From Bacillus proteolyticus (lineage in GTDB: Bacteria > Bacillota > Bacilli > Bacillales > Bacillaceae_G): 64,000 bases of DNA. Shown piece by piece: positions 27,694-35,670 of this stretch. Where the stretch lies: contig NZ_MACH01000003.1 of NCBI RefSeq assembly GCF_001884065.1, positions 1 through 64,000 of the forward strand, in the 5' to 3' direction. Numbering within the stretch: the first letter of the stretch is position 1; every line of letters begins with the position of its first letter. The notes below the pieces were generated by a model that saw only the letters and a list, made by a program, of their open reading frames with translations, was not told the DNA's origin and made no database searches. The translations under genes and the position numbers were made by a program.

Positions 27694-28326
27694 ATGCGAA
27701 TAATTATGATTGGGGCAGGTGGTCATAGTAAAGTAATCCGAGATATTATCCTATCGTATGGAAATTATGAAATCATTGCGCAATTAGATGATGTGTATAA
27801 AGAGTTAAAAATTGAGGATGGTGTCTATTTTGGACCTATTTCTGCAGCTGTAAAGTTAATGGATGAGCATGTAGATACAAAGTTCGTGATAGCTATAGGG
27901 AATAACAGAACAAGAAAGATAATTATGGAGCAGTTAGAGATTCCCAGTCATCGCTATGCGACGCTTATACATAAACAATCTATTGTTAGTTTAAGTGCAA
28001 AGATTGGAACTGGTACGGTTATTATGCCAGGTGCAATTGTTAATGCAGATGTTGAAATTGGGAATCACGTTATTGTCAATTCAGGCGCTATTATTGAACA
28101 TGATAATAAGATAAATGATTTTGCACATATTTCCCCAAATGCAGTGCTTACAGGATCCGTTACTGTAGGAATAGGAGTACATATAGGAGCAGGAGTTAAT
28201 GTGATTCCAAATATTACAATTGGCGATTGGTCCGTTATCGGTGCCGGAGCAACAGTGATCCGTGACATTGTAGCGAATTGTAAGGCAGTTGGTATTCCAG
28301 CTAGAGTAATAAACAAAGAATTATAG
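27694..28326 (+). CDS. epsM: Sugar O/N-acetyltransferase (EpsM/PglD/NeuD-like, intact copy)
   Basis: A 210-residue protein with an N-terminal Rossmann-like part (IIMIGAGGHSKVIRDI) and a left-handed beta-helix of hexapeptide repeats from about residue 95 (AKIGTGTVIMPGAIVNADVE onwards). His in EHDNKI is the candidate catalytic base. It would N-acetylate the 4-amino sugar made by the next gene. ATG 27694 has GGAGGTGAG upstream; the open frame starts earlier inside epsL. Its operon 2 paralogue is broken (46747). Confidence 0.92.
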   Translation: MRIIMIGAGGHSKVIRDIILSYGNYEIIAQLDDVYKELKIEDGVYFGPISAAVKLMDEHVDTKFVIAIGNNRTRKIIMEQLEIPSHRYATLIHKQSIVSLSAKIGTGTVIMPGAIVNADVEIGNHVIVNSGAIIEHDNKINDFAHISPNAVLTGSVTVGIGVHIGAGVNVIPNITIGDWSVIGAGATVIRDIVANCKAVGIPARVINKEL

Positions 28327-28339
28327 GAGAGTGTTTAAA

Positions 28340-29509
28340 GTGGTATACTCACAGGAAAAAACAAGAATCTATCTCTCCGCTCCACATATGAGCGGTAATG
28401 AACAAAAATATATAGGGGAAGCATTTGATATGAATTGGATTGCTCCACTTGGTCCAAATGTAGATGCGTTTGAAAGTGAACTTTCATCCCATGTTGGAGT
28501 TCTTGATGCGGCTGCAGTTAGTTCAGGAACCTCTGCTATCCATTTGGCACTTCGCTTACTGGATGTAAATGATGGAGATACGGTGTTTTGTTCAAGTCTT
28601 ACTTTTATAGCGAGCGCAAATCCAATTTTATATTTAGGGGCTAAACCAGTATTTATTGATTCTGAGCTTGAAACGTGGAATATGTCGCCACAAGCTTTAG
28701 AACGTGCATTACGTGATGCAAATGAGAAAGGAATACTTCCGAAAGCTGTCATTGTTGTAAATTTATATGGACAAAGCGCTAAAATGGATGAAATTCTTTC
28801 GTTATGTAATGAATATGATGTCCCAGTGATAGAAGATGCGGCAGAATCGCTCGGTTCTTCCTATAAAGGTAAAGAAAGCGGGACATTCGGAAAATTTGGT
28901 ATTTATTCGTTTAACGGCAATAAAATCATTACAACTTCAGGTGGAGGCATGCTTGTTTCAAATGATGTCGAGGCATTGAGAAAAGCAAGATTTTTAGCTA
29001 CTCAAGCAAGAGATCCGGCTCCACACTACCAACATAGTGAGGTTGGATATAATTATCGTATGAGTAATATTTTAGCAGGTGTAGGTAGAGCACAGCTGCA
29101 GGTCTTACAAGAGAGAGTACATGCAAGAAGACGAATATTTGATAGATATTATCAAGAATTATCTCATATTCCAGGGATACAGTTTATGCCTGAGTTAGAG
29201 GATACTTATTCAAACCGGTGGCTTACAGTTCTTACTGTAGATGAAGAAAAAACAGGAGTACCGATTCAGGCATTACTGAAACAACTGGAAAATGAAAACA
29301 TTGAGGCGCGTCCTGTTTGGAAGCCTCTTCATATGCAACCTTTATTTGAAGATGTAATGTATTATCCGCATAGTGAGAGTGAGGATGTTTCTAGAAAATT
29401 ATTTGCAACAGGCGTATGCCTTCCGTCTGGATCAGGTATGACAGAAAAAGATCAGACAAGAGTTATTACATGTATTAAGAATATATTGATGGTAAGTGCT
29501 GGCATGTAA
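28340..29509 (+). CDS. epsN: DegT/DnrJ/EryC1 sugar aminotransferase (EpsN/PglE-like, operon 1)
   Basis: PLP enzyme that aminates the 4-keto sugar from the epsC-type dehydratase. It has 389 residues. IYLSAPHMSGNEQKYIGEAF then NWIAPLGP matches the EpsN N-terminus; EDAAESLGSSYKG and FNGNKIITTSGGG contain the PLP-binding region with Lys at about 195. GTG 28340 has AGGAGAG eight bases upstream; the GTG at 28331 overlaps it. Last recognisable gene of operon 1. Confidence 0.93.
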   Translation: MVYSQEKTRIYLSAPHMSGNEQKYIGEAFDMNWIAPLGPNVDAFESELSSHVGVLDAAAVSSGTSAIHLALRLLDVNDGDTVFCSSLTFIASANPILYLGAKPVFIDSELETWNMSPQALERALRDANEKGILPKAVIVVNLYGQSAKMDEILSLCNEYDVPVIEDAAESLGSSYKGKESGTFGKFGIYSFNGNKIITTSGGGMLVSNDVEALRKARFLATQARDPAPHYQHSEVGYNYRMSNILAGVGRAQLQVLQERVHARRRIFDRYYQELSHIPGIQFMPELEDTYSNRWLTVLTVDEEKTGVPIQALLKQLENENIEARPVWKPLHMQPLFEDVMYYPHSESEDVSRKLFATGVCLPSGSGMTEKDQTRVITCIKNILMVSAGM

Positions 29510-30148
29510 AGATAAAAAATAGAAACAGCTTTAATTAAGAAAGGTGTTAATGAACTAGGAGGATTTAATATCTCATTCAGTGCTGTTTTTGTGAAATCTC
29601 ATTTTACTGAAAAAAATTTTCTTTGAATGAAAGTCACGGCAATCCCTATAAAGAGTGAAATAGTAAGCGTACATAATCTTGTGGTAAATGCGAATGGTAT
29701 TTTTTATTAGTGGTAAACGCATATTATATCATCCCCTTTGTGAAAATGGTATAAATATAAAAAGGTTATTCTCCTGTTTCGATTAAAGAAGCAGGAGAAT
29801 AAAGTAATAGAGAACATAACACGTGAAATCAACTTTAATTAGTGGGTTAATAATAAATTATATAAAATATCATAGCACAGAAATTTTAAAAATATAAAAA
29901 GATGAAAATTCTCCTGTGTATTTGTAAGATATAACGTTTATCCTGCTATTTATGAGCATTAAGAGCACTACCTTAAGACTTTCGGGAAACTTAGAAGATA
30001 GATGGAATGTTCGTAAAAGCTCGATTGATGAGATTAATAGTCGGTAGGGATGTAAAGCCTCCTACGGATTAATGTTTTACTGTATTATTTTTTCTTACAG
30101 TTACTAAAAAAGATACATAAATATTCATTTTTTTGAGTATATAGATAC
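29510..30148. other. Long non-coding gap between eps operon 1 and the lasso cluster
   Basis: No gene supported. It holds the hairpin at 29766-29802, two similar 12-mers (GTGGTAAATGCG at 29681 and GTGGTAAACGCA at 29710), and an imperfect inverted repeat at about 30033-30073. A 31-codon frame from about 29951 starts MSIKSTTLRLSGNLEDRW but has no ribosome site and I recognise nothing in it. Confidence 0.4.
29766..29802. terminator. Strong hairpin downstream of epsN
   Basis: TTATTCTCCTGTTTC pairs with GAAGCAGGAGAATAA, 15 pairs with one wobble, around a 7-base loop. The better T run is on the minus-strand side (CCTTTTTAT). It may end operon 1 or protect its 3' end. Confidence 0.6.
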
Positions 30149-30177
30149 TTGACAATGTAATAGTGAAATGGTAATCT
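30149..30177 (+). promoter_or_regulatory. Candidate sigma-A promoter of the lasso cluster
   Basis: A perfect TTGACA at 30149-30154 is followed by 17 bp and TAATCT at 30172-30177, a weak -10. The predicted start falls in the palindrome at 30181-30206. This leaves a leader of about 350 bases before the cyclase gene. A second, extended -10 element (TGGTATATT) at 30452-30460 could serve as an alternative start. Confidence 0.55.
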
Positions 30178-30180
30178 GAA

Positions 30181-30206
30181 TTTATATTCTTTATAAAGAA
30201 TATAAA
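30181..30206. repeat. Perfect 26-bp palindrome at the lasso promoter
   Basis: TTTATATTCTTTA at 30181-30193 is exactly mirrored by TAAAGAATATAAA at 30194-30206, with no spacer. Its position a few bases downstream of the -10 is that of a repressor operator. No regulator gene is next to it. Confidence 0.65.
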
Positions 30207-30540
30207 CGTTTTATTGGTATATTAAATTCAATGATTTTTATTCATATAAAATTCAGATGGTAATATCTCGATTCGAATTAAGAAAATCACACCTTTGTTC
30301 ATTTTTTTGAGGAAATTAAAATGCTAGGGTTTACAATAGGATAGGTAGCCTGAAGGCTTGAATACTTCAACTGAAAAAAGATTTAAGGCTATAAAATTGG
30401 GTTTTAAAATCTGTTATGCGTAAAACGAGGTAGTTTGAGGAAAGGGTTTTCTGGTATATTAATAACATTTTTTTGATATATCTGGTAATTCACTTATCCA
30501 TCGGGTTTACCCTTAATTGTCTCGTAGTGGGAGGAAAAAA

Positions 30541-32478
30541 ATGAGTGCAATAACCGGAATTTATCATTTAAACGGAGAACCGATACCGCCCGAACATAGG
30601 ATTGGAATCATGAAGGATTTATCTCGTTATCCAGGTGACAATACCGATATATGGCACAAGGAAAATATTTTTTTTGGCTCCCATGCAAAATGGATAACAT
30701 CTGAATCTATCAATGAACAATTACCCTACTATGATTATGAAACACAGTTGGTTATAACTGCTGATGCAATTATTGATAATCGTGATGAATTATTTGATAG
30801 ATTACAAGTGGAACAGGCATTTAGAAGAGAGATGTCTGACAGTAAGTTGATTTTATTAGCTTATCAAAAGTGGGGAGAAGATGCGCCGAAATATTTGATT
30901 GGCGATTTTGCTTTTATGATTTGGGATGGGAGAAAACGCTTACTTTTCGGTGCGCGTGATTTTTCCGGAAGCCGAACGTTTTACTTTTTCCGTAATCAGA
31001 ATCAATTCGCCTTTTGTACCAGCATAGGGCCACTACTTTCCTTACCTTACGTCGGGAAGGATTTAAATGAGCAGTGGTTAGCTGAATATTTAGCGATACC
31101 TAATATGCTGGATACAATAGATGCATTTTCTACAGTCCATAAAAATATAGAACAAGTACCTCCTTCTCATACTATTTCTGTAGTCGATGGAAAAGTTAGT
31201 ATTTCAAAATATGACGTGTTATTTGTAGGAGAGAAGTTGCATCTCAAATCAAATCAAGAGTATGAAGAGGCATTCCGGGACGTATTTGAAGGTGCAGTGA
31301 CATCAAGGTTGCGTACTCACCGTAATGTTGGTTCTCATTTAAGTGGGGGATTAGATTCAGGCGCTGTTGCTAGCTTTGCTGCAAGAGCCTTGCAAAAGGA
31401 AAATAAAAAATTATATACATACAGCTCTGTACCTGCAGAAGGATTTATTGATTGGACTCGTAGTCATATGGTTGCAGATGAGAAGCCGTTTATCCAATCT
31501 ACAGTACAGCATGTAGGAAATATTACGGATCATTATTTGAATTTCCCAGGGAGAAATTCATTCTCTGAAATTGATGATTGGCTTGATATTATGGAAATGC
31601 CCTATAAATTCTTTGAAAACTCTATTTGGGTAAAGGGAATTTATGAAAAAGCCCAGCAACAAGGAGTTGGAGTGCTCTTAAATGGGGCGAGAGGAAATTT
31701 TACCATCTCTTGGGGACCAGCTTTAGATTATTATGCAGTTTTACTTAAAAGGTTCAAATGGTTTCAACTTTATCATGAAATCGGCTTATACGGTAAAAAT
31801 ATTGGAGTCAAAAAGTCACGAATACTGAAAGTCGTAGGAAAGAAGGCATACCCATCTATAAGTAACATGTTCTCTCCACAACAGCAATATGAGTTGCCGA
31901 CGTTAGTCAATCCAGAACTTGCAAAGCGTACTGATGTATTCAACAAACTTGAGGAACATGGTTTTAAAGTAACGGGGGCTTCTATACCTAACATATATGA
32001 AATAAGGCAGAAACATTTTGAACAGGTAAATTTATGGAATACCACTGGTACAAGTGGAACAAAACTTTCCTTACGCTATGGCTTGCAGGGACATGATCCG
32101 ACGAATGACTTACGGGTAATTCGATTTTGTTTATCGCTACCACTCGAACAATTTGTTCAAGGTGGCTTAAATCGTGCACTTGTCCGGAGGTCCACAAAAG
32201 GATTTCTTCCTGATGAGGTAAGGTTGAATCAGCGTGTGCGGGGAATACAGGCAGCTGATGTGATTCATCGCATGATTCCTTCATGGAAAATGTTTATCGC
32301 GGAACTCCAGCAGCTTAGTACAGATCCCGTGTCTTCTAATTTTTTTAATATGGAAATCATTAAGAGTGCGATTTTGAAAATTCAGGGGGAACCAAAAGTA
32401 GAAAACGTGTTCGATCCTGATTTTAGAATCTTAATGCGCAGTCTTATCGTTTATCGATTTATCAAGAAATTTATTTGA
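30541..32478 (+). CDS. Lasso peptide cyclase (asparagine-synthetase-like)
   Basis: ATP-dependent enzyme that adenylates the ring-closing acid side chain and forms the macrolactam. It has 645 residues. The N-terminal glutaminase-like domain begins MSAITGIYHL and lacks the Cys2 nucleophile of true asparagine synthetases, as expected for a lasso cyclase. The synthetase domain has the PP-loop SGGLDS at 268-273. ATG 30541 follows GGGAGGAAAAA; the earlier in-frame start at 30517 overlaps that site. It is followed 14 bp later by the precursor gene. Order cyclase, precursor, kinase, RRE, protease, exporter is that of paeninodin-type clusters. Confidence 0.94.
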   Translation: MSAITGIYHLNGEPIPPEHRIGIMKDLSRYPGDNTDIWHKENIFFGSHAKWITSESINEQLPYYDYETQLVITADAIIDNRDELFDRLQVEQAFRREMSDSKLILLAYQKWGEDAPKYLIGDFAFMIWDGRKRLLFGARDFSGSRTFYFFRNQNQFAFCTSIGPLLSLPYVGKDLNEQWLAEYLAIPNMLDTIDAFSTVHKNIEQVPPSHTISVVDGKVSISKYDVLFVGEKLHLKSNQEYEEAFRDVFEGAVTSRLRTHRNVGSHLSGGLDSGAVASFAARALQKENKKLYTYSSVPAEGFIDWTRSHMVADEKPFIQSTVQHVGNITDHYLNFPGRNSFSEIDDWLDIMEMPYKFFENSIWVKGIYEKAQQQGVGVLLNGARGNFTISWGPALDYYAVLLKRFKWFQLYHEIGLYGKNIGVKKSRILKVVGKKAYPSISNMFSPQQQYELPTLVNPELAKRTDVFNKLEEHGFKVTGASIPNIYEIRQKHFEQVNLWNTTGTSGTKLSLRYGLQGHDPTNDLRVIRFCLSLPLEQFVQGGLNRALVRRSTKGFLPDEVRLNQRVRGIQAADVIHRMIPSWKMFIAELQQLSTDPVSSNFFNMEIIKSAILKIQGEPKVENVFDPDFRILMRSLIVYRFIKKFI

Positions 32479-32492
32479 AGGGAGGTGAAACT

Positions 32493-32624
32493 ATGAAACA
32501 AGAATGGCAATCACCAGTATTAGAAGTGCTTGATATCAACATGACAATGGCTGGACCGGGAAAACGAATTGTTGACCAAGTGTTTGAAGATGAGGATGAG
32601 CAAGGCACACTTAGCCACAGCTAA
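32493..32624 (+). CDS. Lasso peptide precursor
   Basis: A 43-residue peptide with a strong GGGAGGTGA ribosome site seven bases before the ATG. The leader MKQEWQSPVLEVLDINMTM has the aromatic-xxP-x-L-xx-L pattern bound by RRE proteins and Thr at position -2. Cleavage after MTM gives a core beginning AGPGKRIVD, where Ala1 and Asp9 fit a nine-residue ring. The tail is QVFEDEDEQGTLSHS, highly acidic and ending in Ser, the residue phosphorylated in paeninodin. The context of cyclase, RRE, protease and exporter leaves little doubt. Mature topology is inferred. Confidence 0.95.
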   Translation: MKQEWQSPVLEVLDINMTMAGPGKRIVDQVFEDEDEQGTLSHS

Positions 32625-32661
32625 TGCACTAATATTTAAATGAGATTTATATGCTTTACAG

Positions 32662-32700
32662 CCCTTATATAGTTTAATTACGGTATAAGGGTTTTTTTTA
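32662..32700 (+). terminator. Terminator between lasso precursor and kinase
   Basis: CCCTTATA at 32662-32669 pairs with TATAAGGG at 32684-32691, followed by a T run. Partial termination here would give more precursor mRNA than enzyme mRNA, a common arrangement in RiPP clusters. Confidence 0.85.
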
Positions 32701-32731
32701 ATCAATTTTTCAACTATTTGGAGTGAGAAAG

Positions 32732-33661
32732 ATGATACATACTGTAAAGAAAGAGATTTACAAAGCCTTCGGATTAGCCCTATTAAGTGAGATTCCCCTG
32801 CCGGAATTGCCTCAAGTAAGTAATTACGAAAATGAAGTAGATGTAAAAATAGAAACTGCAGATTTGTCTCAATTATGGGGAGAGTTATCTTCCCCGAAGT
32901 CAGTGTTTGTAGTTGAAGAAGAATTAATTATGTTTCAAATCCCCGAAACTGCTACGTTTTGTATTCAAAATGGAGAAAAAATCATTGTTTCACCTATGAA
33001 AGGGTCTGATCAAGATAAGATTCGGCTTTATATTCTTGGGACTTGTATGGGGGCATTGTTGATGCAGAGAAAAATACTCCCTCTGCATGGAAGTGTAATA
33101 GCCATCAATGGAAAGGCGTATGCTTTTGTAGGAAGATCAGGAGCTGGAAAATCAACTCTTGCATCAGCCCTTTTAAGCAAAGGCTATAAGCTTTTAAGCG
33201 ATGATGTAATTGCTGTGTCTCTTTCTGAGGATAATATTCCTTTTGTTACACCATCTTACCCGCAACAAAAGTTATGGAAAGAGAGTCTTGATCAGTTTGG
33301 AATGGAGACAGCGCATTATCAGCCATTATTTGAAAGGGAAACTAAATATGCTGTCCCCGTTACAGCTAACTTTTTCGAGGAACCATTACCATTGGCAGGT
33401 GTATTCGAATTAGTGAAAGTAGAAAATGGGGATGTTGAACTTCAGCAGATTGAAGGACTGGAGAGACTACGCACATTGCTACGTCATACATATAGGAATT
33501 CATTAATCCCACGATTGGGGATGATGGAATGGCATTTTATGCATTCAACAAATATCGTCAACAAAATAGATATGTGTCAATTGAGACGTCCTATTTCAAA
33601 GTTTACGGCACATGATTTAGTATCCAAAATTCTAGAGTCTTTAAAAGAGGAGGAAAAATAA
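32732..33661 (+). CDS. HPr-kinase-like lasso peptide kinase
   Basis: A 309-residue protein related to the C-terminal domain of HPr kinase. LPLHGS at 117-122, the P-loop GRSGAGKST at 134-142 and LLSDDV at 154-159 (Walker B) are all present. Paeninodin-cluster homologues phosphorylate the C-terminal Ser of the lasso precursor, and this precursor ends in Ser. ATG 32732 with TTGGAGTGAG upstream is preferred to the GTG at 32723, which lies in the ribosome site. Its stop overlaps the next start by one base. Confidence 0.9.
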   Translation: MIHTVKKEIYKAFGLALLSEIPLPELPQVSNYENEVDVKIETADLSQLWGELSSPKSVFVVEEELIMFQIPETATFCIQNGEKIIVSPMKGSDQDKIRLYILGTCMGALLMQRKILPLHGSVIAINGKAYAFVGRSGAGKSTLASALLSKGYKLLSDDVIAVSLSEDNIPFVTPSYPQQKLWKESLDQFGMETAHYQPLFERETKYAVPVTANFFEEPLPLAGVFELVKVENGDVELQQIEGLERLRTLLRHTYRNSLIPRLGMMEWHFMHSTNIVNKIDMCQLRRPISKFTAHDLVSKILESLKEEEK

Positions 33662-33960
33662 TGAGTAGTAAACAAACAATTTCATTACACAGTTTTGTTG
33701 TACAAGGTCAGGAAAATGTAGTGAGCGATATGGATGGAGAGAAAGTGATGATGAGCATCCATAATGGGAAATACTATAACTTAGGAGGTATAGGTGGTGA
33801 AATTTGGAGTTTAATTAATGAATTAATATCTGTCAATCAAGTGATCGATATATTATTGTCTCGATATATGATTGAAGAGGCAGAATGTAAGGGACAAGTA
33901 CTCTCTTTCTTAAATCATTTGTATGCAGAAGGGTTAATCTCGGTTGATGAAAAACTTTGA
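33661..33960 (+). CDS. PqqD-like RRE protein (lasso B1)
   Basis: A 99-residue RiPP recognition element that binds the precursor leader and presents it to the protease. It has the small winged-helix pattern with MMSIHNGKYYNLGGIGGEIW, then SLINE, the hallmark of PqqD-family proteins. TAATG overlap with the kinase gene and GAGGAGGAAAA ribosome site. Together with the next gene it forms the split B protein usual in Firmicutes. Confidence 0.93.
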   Translation: MSSKQTISLHSFVVQGQENVVSDMDGEKVMMSIHNGKYYNLGGIGGEIWSLINELISVNQVIDILLSRYMIEEAECKGQVLSFLNHLYAEGLISVDEKL

Positions 33961-34005
33961 TTTTTAATTGAATGTTCCAGATTTAATAGATTAGGAGTAG
34001 GATCG

Positions 34006-34458
34006 ATGAATATCATAAATAAAGCCAAAGCTTTCTTGTCGTTCGATATGGGAACAAAATTATTACTTATAGAAGCTTTCTTTTATTTAGGCTGGGCTCG
34101 TATTCTGAAAAGTATACCGTTTTCTAAAGCTGCTCCTATATTAGGAATTCATATGGCAGAAACGTCTTTAAGCTATGATGAATCGGAAAAGATTACGTTA
34201 AGGAAAATTTCTCAAGCAGTGCATATGATGAGCCGTTATACATTTTGGGAAAGCCAGTGTCTCGTTAAAGCTATTGCTGCAATGAAAATGTTGGAGAAGC
34301 GTCAAATTGAAAGTACCCTTTACTTAGGGACCGCGAAAGATGAGACGGGAAATATGATTGCCCATGCGTGGTTACGTAGCGGGCCCTTTTATATTACTGG
34401 CGTAGAAGAAATGAAGAGATTTACCGTTGTTGGTATATTTGCAAAAAGGATAGGGTAA
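34006..34458 (+). CDS. Lasso leader peptidase (transglutaminase-like, B2)
   Basis: A 150-residue cysteine protease that removes the leader. SQCLVKAIAAM places the nucleophile at Cys85, and MIAHAWLRS places the general base at His120. The usual acidic third residue is not clear after AHAW, where the sequence reads LRSGPFYITG. Length fits the family. ATTAGGAGTAGG lies upstream of the ATG. Confidence 0.92.
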   Translation: MNIINKAKAFLSFDMGTKLLLIEAFFYLGWARILKSIPFSKAAPILGIHMAETSLSYDESEKITLRKISQAVHMMSRYTFWESQCLVKAIAAMKMLEKRQIESTLYLGTAKDETGNMIAHAWLRSGPFYITGVEEMKRFTVVGIFAKRIG

Positions 34459-34480
34459 AAAAATCTTGAAGGAGAATGAG

Positions 34481-35668
34481 ATGTATACCGGTTGTAATCT
34501 TGATTTGAGTCATTTACCTAAAGAACTAAAATTGTTACTTGAAATTATAAAGAAGGAAGATAAAGAGATACAAGAAATCCCGGGAGACTGGTTCATAAAT
34601 ATTGATTGGAACAAATTTTTGAAACTGGCGCTGCATCATCGCATGTACGCGTTCATTTACCCCAAAATGAAATCTATTGATAAACAGTTAGTTCCATCAA
34701 ATGTTGTGCAAGTATTAAGTACATATTTTAAAAGGAATACATTCCATATGCTTCATTTAAGTGGAGAAATGGGAAAAGTAAGTAAATTATTTGCTGAAAA
34801 CCAACTTCAACTTCTATTTTTGAAGGGTCCTATTCTTGGCGCAGACCTATATGGAGATGTTTCCCTTCGAACATCAGGGGATCTGGATGCCCTTGTTCCT
34901 ATAGATGATCTTGGAAAAGTGAACGAATTACTTGTAAAGAATGGTTATGTCAAAGAGGATGATTTTCCGACGGTTATGAATGAATGGAAGTGGAGACGCC
35001 ACCATACAACTTACATGCATCCGATAAGTAAGGTGAAATTGGAGATTCATTGGCGACTACACCCAGGACCGGGAAAGGAACCACACTTCGATGAGTTATG
35101 GGGGCGAAAGAGGACGAGTCCTGTCACAAATTATCCTGTCTATTTTTTAGGTAGAGAGGATTTGTTTATGTTTCTTGTGACTCATGGAACTAGGCATGGT
35201 TGGTCCAGGCTTCGATGGTTAACGGACATTGACCGTATGGTAAGGCAAGAAATAGATTGGGAAGAACTCACTGTTATGTTGGAAAGATATGGATGCAAAC
35301 AACTGGTAGGTCAGGCGCTTATTTTATCTTCTGAGCTTTTAGATACTCTTATAATAGCGGAAGAGGCAAAAGTATTAATGTCAGGGAGAAAGGTAACGCA
35401 ATTAGCGCAGCTTGCTATATATTACTTGGAAAATATGATTAACTTGCATACAGATCCTGTCCCAGAAGAAGTTTCAAAATATCATGAGCGATATTTATAT
35501 TTGTTAAAGACAAGCTCTCAAAAGCTACTGTTTCATCTTAGTTGGTTGTATCCTTATCCTCAGGATGTGGAAACTTTACCACTGCCAAAACAACTGCATG
35601 TTTTATATTTCCCTTTGCGGCCGGCTTTATGGATTTGGAGGGAAATGAGGTACCGTAAGGAGAAGTGA
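34481..35668 (+). CDS. Nucleotidyltransferase-family lasso tailoring protein
   Basis: A 395-residue protein of the NTP_transf_5-like family. FLKGPILGADLYGDVSLRTS then GDLDALV carries the GS/GDxD metal-binding pattern of nucleotidyltransferases (Asp pair in GDLDAL). Such genes recur in paeninodin-type clusters. From memory, the homologue in the pseudomycoidin cluster was linked to adding hexose groups to the phosphorylated C-terminus; I cannot verify that here. ATG 34481 with AAGGAGAATGAG upstream. Two bases separate it from the exporter start. Confidence 0.88.
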   Translation: MYTGCNLDLSHLPKELKLLLEIIKKEDKEIQEIPGDWFINIDWNKFLKLALHHRMYAFIYPKMKSIDKQLVPSNVVQVLSTYFKRNTFHMLHLSGEMGKVSKLFAENQLQLLFLKGPILGADLYGDVSLRTSGDLDALVPIDDLGKVNELLVKNGYVKEDDFPTVMNEWKWRRHHTTYMHPISKVKLEIHWRLHPGPGKEPHFDELWGRKRTSPVTNYPVYFLGREDLFMFLVTHGTRHGWSRLRWLTDIDRMVRQEIDWEELTVMLERYGCKQLVGQALILSSELLDTLIIAEEAKVLMSGRKVTQLAQLAIYYLENMINLHTDPVPEEVSKYHERYLYLLKTSSQKLLFHLSWLYPYPQDVETLPLPKQLHVLYFPLRPALWIWREMRYRKEK

Positions 35669-35670
35669 AA

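Noticed and set aside
29681-29721. Two similar 12-mers (GTGGTAAATGCG and GTGGTAAACGCA) as an operator
   Set aside because: Imperfect, 29 bp apart, and not next to a promoter I can identify.
29951-30049. Thirty-one-codon frame starting MSIKSTTLRLSG as a small gene
   Set aside because: No ribosome site and no recognisable family; the local inverted repeat gives no support either way.
34006-34458. Inactive leader protease because the third catalytic residue is unclear
   Set aside because: Cys85 and His120 are intact, the length is normal and the acidic residue varies in position, so a call of inactivity is not justified.
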